Of a stretch of 64,000 nt of DNA, positions 25,197 through 36,121 are shown in pieces. The position numbers and the translations under genes are program-made. This stretch comes from Zygaena filipendulae. Taxonomy: Eukaryota > Arthropoda > Insecta > Lepidoptera > Zygaenidae. The stretch spans positions 9,555,501 to 9,619,500 of the forward strand of contig OU015661.1 in the NCBI GenBank assembly GCA_907165275.2, given 5' to 3'. Numbering within the stretch: position 1 is the first letter of the stretch; every line of letters begins with the position of its first letter. Under the pieces are notes generated by a model that saw only the letters and a list, made by a program, of their open reading frames with translations, was not told the origin of the DNA and did not search any database.

Positions 25197-25433
25197 TGGA
25201 CGCAGATAAGCAATAACATGTTAACCCACAAAATTAAGTTACCTATTCAGAACGATTTATTGAGAGTTAGGGAACGTTTTTTAATTATGTGTTTACCTTA
25301 TTACATTGTTTAAGTATGTAACTAAATATTGAACATAAAAAATATTGACAGAAAATGGTGCTATAATTTTAAAACACGATTTACCCAAAATTTCTCCAGT
25401 GTGGGTTAAAAAAATATTGCTTATCTATGTCCA
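25197..25433. mobile_element. TIR MITE (TGGAC...GATAAGCAATA), copy 2
   Basis: Opposite-orientation copy of 22,979-23,216, with ends TGGACGCAGATAAGCAATAA and the complement of TGGACATAGATAAGCAATA. TATA stands on both sides, compatible with a short TA-rich target duplication, but the flanking simple repeat makes that call weak. Confidence 0.8.
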
Positions 25434-25450
25434 TATATCATATCATATTA

Positions 25451-25658
25451 CTAGCTGTTCCCCGCGGTTTCACGCACAGTAATTTTGGAGTTCCCGCGGG
25501 AATCCCGGGATATAAAGTACCCTATGTCCTTCTCTGTACCCCTGACTGAAAACGTGCACGCAAAAATTTCATGCAGATCCTTTGAGCCGTTGAGGAGTGA
25601 AAGCGTGACAAACAAAAAGCAAACAAACTCACTTTCACATTTATAATATTAGTAAAGA
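25451..25658 (-). mobile_element. Helitron, full-length non-autonomous
   Basis: Exact A/T boundaries: a before 25,451 and t after 25,658. Contains CTAG, the CCCGCGG hairpin zone, 'gggatataaagtaccctatg', 'agcgtgacaaacaaa' and 'ttataatattagtaaaga'. 208 bp, no coding capacity. Confidence 0.85.
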
Positions 25659-26150
25659 TGTTATCTTCTAAGATATTCTATTTAAAATTAAATTGATTGG
25701 AGAATTCGTAAAGTACCTACCTACTTACAAGTTGTTGATGATAATAATTTGACAACATTTAGGTAAACTTTATAGGTAGGTATCAAAAAGTTTAGTGCTT
25801 AAAGTAAAATTAATTTTGCTTTTCCTTTTAATTACATTTTATTTTTGTTAGGGCAATTTTGCTCGATTATCAGTAGGTAGGTATATTGACGATAAAATTA
25901 ATTACGAACCAAGCAAAAACAAGTTAGAACATGTTCAAACAATTTGGTGACTTGAACAATAAAGTTGTGTTCAATAAAATTAACTCGACAGAATATTCGA
26001 TACTAGTATGAATTGTGTAAGTATGTAGGTAGGTACCTACATTTGCGTTACCCCCGCGATAACAATTCGTTTTAATACTGCTTGTCACTTATTTGGTTAT
26101 AGCTGGAGTGATAAATAATAGGTACTTCTATTATACTATTATATAAATTA
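25659..26150. other. non-coding spacer or intron
   Basis: AT-rich; repeated GTAGGTA words but no exon or classified repeat. Confidence 0.4.
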
Positions 26151-26345
26151 CTAAATGTTCCCCGCGGTTTCACCCGCCTTAATTTCAGAGTTCCTGCGCG
26201 AATTTCGGGATAAAAAGTACCCTATGTCCTTCTCTGTATCCCTGACAACGTGTATACAAAATTTCATGATGATCCTATGAGCCGTTGAGGCGTGAAAGCG
26301 TAACAAACAAATAAACAAACTAACTTTAACATTTAATAGTAAGGA
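26151..26345 (-). mobile_element. Helitron copy
   Basis: Terminal CTAG mutated to CTAA. The rest is typical ('ccccgcggtttcacccg', 'gataaaaagtaccctatg', 'ggcgtgaaagcgtaacaaac') and the element ends AAGGA before host T. An open frame on the minus strand here is a repeat by-product. Confidence 0.8.
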
Positions 26346-26366
26346 TTGATGACCCCCGTTAGCAGC

Positions 26367-26576
26367 CATAGCTGCTTCCCCGAGTTTTACCCGCGATTAC
26401 GGGACTCCTTTGGCAATTCTGAAAACTGCCGTATCTAGTACGAAATACTCAGGGATTTTGTGGCTTTTTATCAGTTAAAGGAATTTTTCTAATCGGTTCT
26501 GTAGTTCCGGAGATACCCCCCCATCCAAATTCCAAAATTAGCTACAACTTAGCCTCTATAATATAAAACAGTAGGA
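26367..26576 (-). mobile_element. Helitron, diverged, head-to-tail with the previous copy
   Basis: Begins 21 bp after the previous Helitron in the same orientation. It reads CATAGCTGCTTCCCC, 'acccgcgattacgggactcc' and ends 'aacagtagga'. More diverged, so probably the older of the two. Confidence 0.65.
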
Positions 26577-28279
26577 ATGTCATTTTGTCTCCAAAAATGT
26601 TAGTAAACCGGCTGTTTAGCTCAGTTTTGAAGAGTCAGAGACTTTAGTGCTTTCTTCGCTTCATACACGTCGATCACTGTGCGTGTTTAAGTATATTATC
26701 TTTCTTTTTTCATAAGCGTATATTATATTATAATAGCTACACGTTAAGACGTTTCACTTCGCAAAACTCTTTTCCTTTTTACTTCTTAACTTACACCCAA
26801 AAAAACTTTTAAATTAAACACTCTGGTGCAAGTAATAGGGCGTTCGCACTAACTTTGTGTTGCTAATCAAAATATCAGGTGTTTAACTCAACATCTGATG
26901 AAATTCACAGGTGTAACGCTAAAGGTCATAGAAAGCTTCGATTGTTAATAGAATTAATCATTAATATTAGTAGCACGCTTATGTATAATTGATATATGGT
27001 ATCAATACTATCAAATTGAAACTGAAATATGATAGCAACAAAAGTTACATAATTGCCCTGCTGACCTCAGCATTATATAAAATAACAATGATCTTATTAT
27101 ACAATTATATAAATAAATCCGGTGACACAATTACCATAATCGCTTCGTCTTCGGCGAACTGTTGTTATGCAAAATCTCGCAGCCTATCTATCGTTAGTAA
27201 AGTTATTCCTAGCAAAACAATAACGCCTAATTAAAATAAACTCTTAATTAAATACAAAATCAGAAAGTCATGTGTATTGATTTCAAGCATATGATTATAA
27301 ACATAATATATTGTATATTAATAAGCTAGTATAAAGACCCAGCTGTCGTACTCGTAGATGGCCACTGACCCTTGTACAAACATCATTTCTACTGAATAGA
27401 TATCTCTAGTCCTTATTTCTTTACGAATAAACATCAAACTCCTACAACGTTTCGTCAATTTTATTGAAAATTTCTTTGTAATTTCACATCGATAAAATAT
27501 TGGTTGGAATTCTCAAAATATAATAATTTATCTCTTTAATTGCATTCGATGTTGTCTATTAAATTAATGATGCCGCATAAATTTATGCCAGAGTCAAAGT
27601 TTAATGTATCGAATCTGCGCTATTCGATTAATGCATTCGAATTGTTAAATCGATTAATTTAACTCATTCGTTTTGCCGCGGGATGAGTGACCTTCGAGTT
27701 GTAAATAAGATTGATAATGTCGCTGTGGTCGCTAAGTGCTATTCGTTTTATAAGCATTTAATGAATTTCATTTATTATATCGAATGATTCTTTTAATTTT
27801 ATGTATATTTTATGACTTTCTCGACCGTAAATATCTAACTTCTTTATCTTATTACCGCAGTGGAAGGTCTCTGAAGTATCATAACATTTAATTGCGTCAA
27901 ACTAATTCGGATTATATTTTATTTCTTTACATATTTTCAACTTTGACGAGTAAATGTCAATTGACCGACAGCGTTACTGACTTTAACGATTTTGTTTAAG
28001 TTCTCAACATCAAATGATCTTATTTATAGATAAAATAAGACAGACATGAAAACAGCGAAATTGACAGGTCTTCATACTAAAAGACTGAGTAAATCTAAGA
28101 CTTATTTTCATGTACCGTAAACTAAAATATGTATTTGGACGTTAATTATGCTAGGCCAATTATTTGGCTAGTTGGACGTACTGCTCAGTGCTTACTTTTT
28201 GTAAACAGATTATAATCGATAGCAACTGCTACATAAGTTAAAAGAAACGAGTCAAAAAGAAATCTAATCCATACACTAT
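26577..28279. other. non-coding spacer or intron
   Basis: No gene or classified repeat. The frame at 26,989-27,234 has no recognisable domain. Confidence 0.45.
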
Positions 28280-28436
28280 CCATACTAATATTACAAATGC
28301 GAAAGTATGTCTTTCTATTAACTTTTCACGTCCAAACCACTGAACGGAGTCCGATAAAATTTGGTAACTTTATACATATCACGAAACAAACAGTTAAAGA
28401 AATACAGAAAAACAAACAGCTATACTAAAATAATGT
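28280..28436 (+). mobile_element. Helitron 5' fragment
   Basis: Host A then TCCATACTAATATTACAAAT, 'gcgaaagtatgtctttc', 'ccactgaacggagtccgat'. The 3' hairpin and CTAG are missing. Confidence 0.6.
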
Positions 28437-29578
28437 TTAAACATAGAAAACAGCAACAAAAACTTTAGCCGAAATTAAAATAATTAAAGATTTCGCGAAT
28501 CGCAGAAATGGATCTGAACATCTTGCTGAAGAACTTTGGCTTTGTTTTGAATTAAGTAGATATATTTAAAAAAAAATATGACAAAAGTTAAGCAAATTGT
28601 CTCTTTGACTAGGATATTTGTCATATGAGTACCAATCTGATATTTTCAATCTTTCTATTTTAACTTGATCAATTAAAAAAATATATAAAAAATAAAAATG
28701 AAATACAACATCTGTCTAGTTTATCGTGATTGGTTCGTAACTTCTAAGTCTAACTTGTTAACCGCGACAGTTTTCAAATCTTGCTATCCAGTTTCTTTGC
28801 AAGCGGGTTTACTTTGATGAACGTTGGAACTCGTAAACGATACATAATTGCACTAGTCGCAATTAATACTAATCATGTTGATAATTGATACTAATTCGAC
28901 ACATGTTCTTAAAATAGTTATATCAATAATGCTTATTGAATTGTTGAAAGTCCTTGCAGAAATTGTTGAAAGATGTTAGTTAGTCCAAATATAGATTTAA
29001 AAGTATTCATTAACATTTAATATTGCCAAAAACATTATCCATATTTGGTTTACTGTGAGTTTGAAAGGTTTTATTAAAATAAAAAAATGTTACACATTGT
29101 TCTTCTAATTAATTATGTGTGTTGGTTTCTATCTTAATAAAACTAAGTAAGATGATCTTTTTTGTATTTTTTTTTAATGCACTTATTTGCATATTAAGTT
29201 CTTTAATTATAATGTCTATTATTTTGCCAGTGACAATGTTTCTAGTAAAAAATCTCTTCCCCTTCTTAAACAACAACAAAATCCTCGACGAGGTCGATCA
29301 CTTATATGTACATATGTACCTAGAGACACGGTTCTCTATAGAAAACCAGTTTGAATTTTTAAGAGTATAAAAATTAAAAGATAAGTATGTGACATTGTCA
29401 TAGCTGTCAAAATCTCAATGGTGCAAAGCTCGCAAGCAAGATATTTGTGAATTGCGTAAATTATAGAAAGATTTTTAAATAAATTAAATCCATATTGAGA
29501 AACTAGATGCGTAAGATGTACATGAATTCCAGTTTAAATTTCTATTTATCCCGTTTAATATTCGCATGTGCGCTGCGG
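28437..29578. other. non-coding spacer or intron
   Basis: Very AT-rich. The hydrophobic frame at 29,119-29,370 reflects T-rich sequence and has no other support. Confidence 0.45.
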
Positions 29579-29630
29579 AATCCGCACACATAATCCGCAC
29601 AAGTAATCCGCACACGTAATCCGCACACGT
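29579..29630. repeat. 13-bp tandem repeat, four units
   Basis: Four adjacent 13-bp units of AATCCGCACA(C/A)(G/A)T at 29,579-29,591, 29,592-29,604, 29,605-29,617 and 29,618-29,630. The last two are identical; the others differ by one base each. The unit is CpG-containing and stands out in AT-rich DNA. Confidence 0.95.
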
Positions 29631-30424
29631 TATGCTCGAATGGACGTATCATTAGCTTTACAAGAATCCCTTTGAGCGCACCGCCAACTGATGCGGCGAA
29701 CGCACTGCTGTTTGTTTTATGGTTATGGCATTCCAATAGTGAAGTTCATCTATTAACAGTGGGAATGGAGAGTGGTTTTCTTTTGCTCGATTATGATTCA
29801 GTTCAAAATTTAGCCTTTTGGTTCTCGAACACTACGAAAGTTGAGTGGAATTTTAGTTCAATTTGTCTGTAGGTACGTAATTATTTAAATAAAAACTAAT
29901 CTTGTTTATTTTCGCAATTGCTTATTAGGTACCAATTAGTTTGCAACAGCCAATACGATTTGCATCTTTGTAGTGTACTATTTTGAATAAATCCAAATCA
30001 ACTCCAGAGCTAAATTGATTAATTCATAGCTTCCTAAGATCATGAATACACAGAAAGACTTAAAGTAGTTTTAATATGAGACAAAGCTCGGCTGAGGAAA
30101 AAAAAACGACAGCAATTTTCCAATGTGTATGATGTGATTTCCTTTTAACTATAAACCATAAGTAAAAACATATCCGGGCAAACGATATTATAGATGAAGT
30201 AATTATAACGTTATTTACAACGTCTGCAGTAACAGAACGCGAGTAGGTATCAATATATCAAGAGCGAAAGAAATTGTTCGCGTCTCATGCGCACACATCA
30301 GCGGCCGCATTCCTGAGGCTGGCTTCTTTCGCCGATCCATTGGCCATCGAATGAATTTCACTGAGTGCCACGGCGATTGATAGAAATTTGAAATTGGAAT
30401 AGCTTCTATAAAATATATCAGGTA
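29631..30424. other. non-coding spacer or intron
   Basis: No supported gene. The frame at 29,672-29,872 has no recognisable features. Confidence 0.45.
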
Positions 30425-30731
30425 CTAGCTGTGCCCCGCGGTTTCCCATGCGTGAGTTGTGGAATTCCCGCAGGAACTCCAAAGTAGCCTAATGTATTCC
30501 TTATAACATCAGCTAATTAGCAGTGAAAGTCCCGTCAATACCGGTCCAACCGTTTCGGAGATTCACCCGTGTGAGTTTCGGAATTCCCGCATCAGGAACT
30601 CCAAACTTCTTTCATATATAAACCTTGTCCTGACAATAACGAACACAAAAAAACAATTATCCAATTTGGTGCAGCCGTTTGGAAGTTATGCGCTTAGTAA
30701 CACATTTGGCGATTCATTTTTATTATATAGA
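30425..30731 (-). mobile_element. Helitron, full-length, second interior
   Basis: Host A, CTAGCTGTGCCCCGCGGTTT, an internal near-repeat of the 'gtgagtt(g/t)tcggaattcccgca' segment, and an end 'attatataga' before host T. 307 bp without coding capacity. Confidence 0.75.
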
Positions 30732-33700
30732 TGTAAGTTTCAGGTTGATAAATCGAGCGTTTTCTTGCCAAAGTTGACATGATTGGATGTTGATGTATAC
30801 TGAAATCTAATACAAAATATAAATGGAAGCCAAAACTACTATTAGATCACTTTCCACCACCTTGCAAACTGTTTTGGTTTAGGAACATTTATGATGCAGA
30901 TATATATTTTGGCGTTAAAACTAATATAAGTAGATCTGTCTGCGTGAAAAATTACGACACGATGGACTTAAATTAAACTAAACAGTTTGATGGCCCAAGG
31001 ACATAGTCCAACCTACAGAACCTCATCTGGCCTGGCACAATAAAGACACCAAAGGCAAACCCAAAACTCACGCTGGCATTCCTCCTCTTAAGTTGCATTA
31101 ATCACGAATCAAAACTCACAAAATTCCAATTCTCCTCATCGTTCAAGCCTTTTGTACTTCATCGCTGCACTGCTTTCGGTACTTTATGCGTGTACCAAAT
31201 ACCTCGAGAGCTCATTAAATAAAAAGGTTCCGTTTTCACGATTCCGGAATGCGGTCACCGCTAGTTCACATCTCGCTTGTATCGGCCGGCATCTTTTCCC
31301 AAAAAGAACAAACCCGCTAACTGTTTTTACAACGCGTTGATAATAATTACAAAAGAAAAAGCTCACGTACGACGAAAATCTTTTAGTTACCAATGCTCTT
31401 AACATCTGTCGTGTGTTGATACCTGTAGTATGTTGACACACGCGACATGCATGAGAGCGTCCACCGGCGGTCGACTGTTTACACAATCGATTGAAACGGT
31501 AAATACCAAATAAAAACATCGGCAGCCAAATGTGAACCACAAAGGTCATAATGTTTATGCGGAACGGGGCGCGCGTGCTCAACGATCAATGGACTACTGT
31601 GATGGAGGACTGTTATGATTTATATGACAATAACGGTCCATTCTCCGTCGAGAGCGTTAAACGAAGCGCATTGTACGCGTGACATTAAGCGACACTGGCA
31701 CAATCGAAAAGGGGTATCAAAGAGATCGTATCCCATTCGGATCTGGCTTACGCTCTACCGTTGCGGTCATGACTTGTGTGTTGTGAGTCAGTATCCAAAT
31801 AAAAAGCAACGAAATCGAACGCACCCCGCTCAGGTAGTCGTCCTTTTGTGGACTATTGTGGCCTAACGACCCGATGAATGCCCAATATTTTATCGGACAG
31901 GTGGCGTCCTCACCGCGTTAAATAAAATATGAACATTTCTCAACATTTTGCACTCCCAAAGAGTTCGACGAACGCGTCTCATTATTGAAATGTTATTCGA
32001 GTGGCGTGAAAGCCCCGACGATAACCTAAACACAGTACGTGTGTACGTGAACGGAATCAGTGATAAATATGCTAAAGATTTTTAGCTACGGATTAAGCCC
32101 TTAACTCGTAGCAATAAGGAATAGAAAAATATAGTAACTAGAGTTGCGACATCCGTTACCGTCAGTGATCTATTTATGCTAAGACTAGAGACACTAAAAA
32201 TTACACCGAGCAGAAATAACAAAATCAATGTGTGATTGAACATACCACATAATGTCGATTTTATTATTTTTCTATCTGCGTGGGGTATACATAGATACAT
32301 ACATCAAAGTACGCCAATAAATTTAGCGCATCATTAAACAATTCTCCATGGAACGTTTGAGATCTTCGGAGAAATTGCGATACAAGAACACGTTGCTCCA
32401 TCGTACCGTTTGTTATTAATATTATTATCAGCTTGATTGAACGGACCTATAGTTATTTTGTACCGCTATTCTTGACTCGTCGGTTTTCTCACTTGCAATT
32501 GCTCTGTGACAGGCGAAGCGGTAATATCGGAACGTTCGTTATATCTCGATTGTATCTATGGCGTCAGATTAACTTCACGATTTGTCATGGGAGCCTCTGA
32601 ACAACTGCCTCTATAATAATACTAGATCGAGGCGGCATCGATTTTCGTTAGAGATAGATGCAGAATCGCTACTCGACCCACAGACAGGCCGCTCTCGGCT
32701 CGCATTCCGATGGAAATTGCCCGCAGCCGTAGCCAGATAGCGGCGCCGGCGTCGGGTAATTACGAACCGCCTAGGACATCCATTACGGAAGATAATTCAA
32801 CCTGCAATTAGAAGACGAGTCGTGATTCAATCGCTATGTCGGTATATACGCTGTTGCTAAATTCATTAAATAACTTTCGAGTTAACCTTTAACTCACCGA
32901 TGGCATTCTCAGAATGACAATAATAACCTGTTTAAGCATCACAACATTTATTGGTATTGAGAATGCGTGTTAATTTGAAGAGAAAAAATTCGAGAGCTTT
33001 CGAGTAGGTACAAAGCTACAAATCAAATTCTTGTAAATGACAGCCAATAAATACCGTCGGGCATTAGTGTTTGGCAACAAGGCCGCGACGCAGCCTTGCC
33101 GTTTCCGCACCATCCAATCAGCACGGAGCCAGTTAGGCGGCCACCAATCTGAATAGCGGCGGAACCGGCCCAGGCGCACGCCACGAATGTTATTAACGCA
33201 TTAAAATACCACATAGAACGGAGTCGGACAGCGTGTGAACGCTAGGAGAAAGCTGCCTTGTCGCAATATTAGTTAGACACTCATTACCAGACGATAGCGG
33301 GCCGGATTCTTCAAACACAATATCGGTGTTCTGCATTCCGATGCATTCCTTCGTAAATGTTTACGGGGAATACGAAGATTGAGTTGCTTATTGCACAAAC
33401 AACGTTAAGAAAACTATCTACAGTAGGTATTGCGGGGAATATTTCGAGGATCCTTATTTTTGGAATGCCTTCCAGCGACTACATGAGAGTGGAAAAGGTG
33501 AATCTGGTCGGTCTACACATTCAACTGTACTGTATATGTATATTAATCTGATATTTACACTTCGACGTCATCTATAATTTTAGTAGGAGATCAAGCAATA
33601 AAACTAAGACCGCTGAGAATCGCTCCTCATAGGTAAAGTTACAGAAATAGCGAGGTTATTTTAGTACGTATTATCCAGCGCTCGATCTAAATGTGCCTAC

Positions 33701-33950
33701 GAGCTGAAATGAGTGAAACTCGTTCACTGAAGAGATGAGTATCGAATTTGATATGGCTAATTGAATAAACGTCTCATTGCATAGTTGTATTATGGAAAAT
33801 ATGTTGATAAATCTACTATTACAGTCTTATAAAGAAATGCGCGAAGTCCAGATTATTTATTTTAAAGCACACATTGAATAAAATCTACTTTTGTATAAGA
33901 AAATGTCAACCTAAAATCTTGTATTAAAACACGATGTTTTAGTAATTAAC
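30732..33950. other. unique non-coding sequence, moderately GC-rich
   Basis: Few recognisable repeats. The composition is more balanced than the surroundings at 31,140-31,880 and 32,340-33,330. The longest frame (31,184-31,582, minus, 132 codons, non-ATG start) resembles no family I know and has no splice support. A conserved non-coding or regulatory role is possible but cannot be judged from one genome. Confidence 0.35.
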
Positions 33951-36121
33951 ATAATAATAATAATAATAATAATAAACTCTTTATTGAACACCACTTAAAA
34001 ATAAACAATGACAAAAACAATTTTACTACAAGGTGGAACAATCGGCGGTCTTATCGCTCAGAGCGATCTCTTCCAGACAACCATTGGGTGCATAGGGAAA
34101 ATTATAATCTAGAAGGAAGGCGGTGTTATAATATATAATAATACTGAGCATAAACACATCAACAATATATAAGTACCTACCCATATACTACACATATACA
34201 TATATATACATAAAAACATACCTAAATATAATATTACATAGACAGTACGATAAATACATATATTATACATATATATACATATATTATACATAAACTATAC
34301 ATAATTTGGTACTACATAAACGTACATGATAATCAGATGATAATAATAGCTACATAATGAGAGTGACATTTCCTAGGTGGATTAGAGAGAAAGATAGTGC
34401 GCATGAACTCGTGATTTAAAAATGGTAAGAGATTTTGAATTTTGAATATTAAAAGGGAGCTCATTCCAAAGCCTAGCGGCTGTAACAGTGAAGGATTTAT
34501 CGTAAAAAGAACTACTGTGCATTGGAATTTTGAGCGTGAGATTCTCTGATGACCTCAAAGACAGTGAATGGGAAGAACCGAGAAATTCAAAGCGCTGTTT
34601 TAGGTATAGAGGGGTTGAGGGATTGAACAAGATATTATAGAGTAAAGACAGGATATGCATATTCCGGCGACGGCGGATTGGAAGCCATTTGAGCTTATCA
34701 CGAAATTCGGAGACATGGTCATATTTGCGGAGACCAAATATGAACCTAATAGAGAAATTTTGAAGTCGCTCAAGTTTGTTTAGCTGGTCTTCGGTAAGAT
34801 CGAGATAGCAAGCGTCAGCGTAGTCGAGAGTAGGGAGAAAGAGAGACTGGGCAAGCGCCACCTTAGTTGCCGTCGGCAAAAAGTTGCGGAGTCTTCTTAA
34901 GGCACCTGCAGATGCAAACATCTTACGGCTTACGGCCTCTATTTGTGGTTTCCACGACAAACATTTGTTAAAGATTATCCCTAGATTTTTAACTGTATCA
35001 CTGTATGGTATTTTAATGCCATCGAGAACCACCGGTGGCATAGTAGACCAATCAATCCTTGCAACAGTTCTTGGACTACCCACAACTATAACCTGCGTTT
35101 TGATAGGATTCACCTTCAGACCGTGAGCTTCACTCCACTCAGATATATAGTTCAGATCTTTATTAACGGATTCAACGGCTGAAGGTAGTTGGTCAAGAGG
35201 GGCCTGATGATAGATTTGGAGATCGTCGGCGTATAGGTGGAAAAAGGAAGTGAGACGACAAGAAATAGAGTTTATAAAGATTGAAAAAAGGAGAGGAGAT
35301 AGAACGCCGCCCTGCGGTACGCCAGCAGTCGTATTGCACCATGAAGAGAACTTCTCATCAAGGCTGACGCGCTGCCGCCGACCGACTAGGTAATTTTGAA
35401 ACCAGCCAATCACCAGTGGAGATACGTTAAGTGAGCGAAGCAATGCAAGGAGTATGTCGAAGTCAACGGTGTTGAAGGCGTTACTAAAGTCAAGTAGTGC
35501 CAGCACAGTTAACTGTCCGTGTTCCATTCCTAGACGGATGTCATCGGTTATTTTGACAAGGGTGGTAACAGTACTGTGGCCGGGACGGAAGCCAGACTGG
35601 AAAGGATTATGGAGTTGATAGGATAAAAGAAAGGAGTTAAGTTGATTATGAACCAGGCGTTCAAGAACTTTAGAGAGAAACGGTAGAATGGATATAGGGC
35701 GATAGTCAGAGAAACATTTAGGATTGGGTTTCTTGGGTAAGGGGATAATTTGTGCTTCCTTCCATATTGAAGGAAACGTTCCGCACGATATGGAGGAATT
35801 GAGGATGCCACAAAGAACTGGGAGTATGAAATCAAGGATAGGAATTAGCATGTTACGACTTATACCGTCGATTCCGACTGCATTGGAAGTGATCGACAGT
35901 ATGCTCTTCTTAACATCACATGTGGAGCAGGCGCTAAAGAAGAACGGAGGATGGTCTGGAGTTGCAAGTGTGGAAAGATGTAACAGAGTTTTCGCTTTAT
36001 CTGCGTCCTTGATAATAGACGGCGCAGAGAAATGCTGGTTGAGAGAATTTATATCAATGTTGATTGGAATTGAATCTTGACGAGATTTGCCGACTCCGAG
36101 TGACCTAAGAAATTTCCATAA
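33951..36121 (-). mobile_element. 5'-truncated non-LTR retrotransposon (CR1/jockey group)
   Basis: On the minus strand the order is reverse transcriptase frame (36,121 to 34,382), a roughly 400-bp 3' UTR, and a terminal (TTA)n tail that appears on the plus strand as the AAT run at 33,951-33,974. The 5' end is lost just upstream of the RT domain, where an in-frame stop lies at 36,122-36,124; no endonuclease remains. Truncation at the 5' side plus a 3' simple-repeat tail is the usual outcome of target-primed reverse transcription. It lies in the presumed BAMBI 5' intron or intergenic space. Confidence 0.88.
34382..36121 (-). CDS. Reverse transcriptase of a non-LTR element (partial ORF2)
   Basis: A frame of about 580 codons is open without interruption; the first ATG is at 35,849-35,851 and gives 489 residues. 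Counting from that Met, RT motifs appear in order: SDYRPISILP (48-57), GFRPGHST (87-94), motif A LLDFSNAF (119-126, catalytic Asp 121), motif B GVPQG (177-181) and the catalytic YADD (207-210) in the context LYADDLQIY. A thumb and C-terminal part with RLWNELP-type sequence follows. YADDLQIY suggests the CR1/L2/Daphne side of the non-LTR tree. The apurinic endonuclease and ORF1 are absent, so the copy cannot move by itself. The long intact frame suggests a recent insertion. Open frames on the opposite strand here are shadows. Confidence 0.9.
   Translation of the reverse strand, partial: LWKFLRSLGVGKSRQDSIPINIDINSLNQHFSAPSIIKDADKAKTLLHLSTLATPDHPPFFFSACSTCDVKKSILSITSNAVGIDGISRNMLIPILDFILPVLCGILNSSISCGTFPSIWKEAQIIPLPKKPNPKCFSDYRPISILPFLSKVLERLVHNQLNSFLLSYQLHNPFQSGFRPGHSTVTTLVKITDDIRLGMEHGQLTVLALLDFSNAFNTVDFDILLALLRSLNVSPLVIGWFQNYLVGRRQRVSLDEKFSSWCNTTAGVPQGGVLSPLLFSIFINSISCRLTSFFHLYADDLQIYHQAPLDQLPSAVESVNKDLNYISEWSEAHGLKVNPIKTQVIVVGSPRTVARIDWSTMPPVVLDGIKIPYSDTVKNLGIIFNKCLSWKPQIEAVSRKMFASAGALRRLRNFLPTATKVALAQSLFLPTLDYADACYLDLTEDQLNKLERLQNFSIRFIFGLRKYDHVSEFRDKLKWLPIRRRRNMHILSLLYNILFNPSTPLYLKQRFEFLGSSHSLSLRSSENLTLKIPMHSSSFYDKSFTVTAARLWNELPFNIQNSKSLTIFKSRVHAHYLSL

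Noticed and set aside
31184..31582. 132-codon minus-strand open frame
   Set aside because: Starts at a non-ATG codon, resembles no known family, has no signal, domain or splice context, and overlaps another open frame on the plus strand.
32716..32757. Short ATG frame ending in phase 1 at a GTAATT donor
   Set aside because: Phase would fit BAMBI, but the 15 residues (MEIARSRSQIAAPAS) have no hydrophobic core, so it cannot be the signal peptide exon.
34884..36080. Plus-strand frames across the retroelement
   Set aside because: Antisense shadows of the reverse transcriptase.
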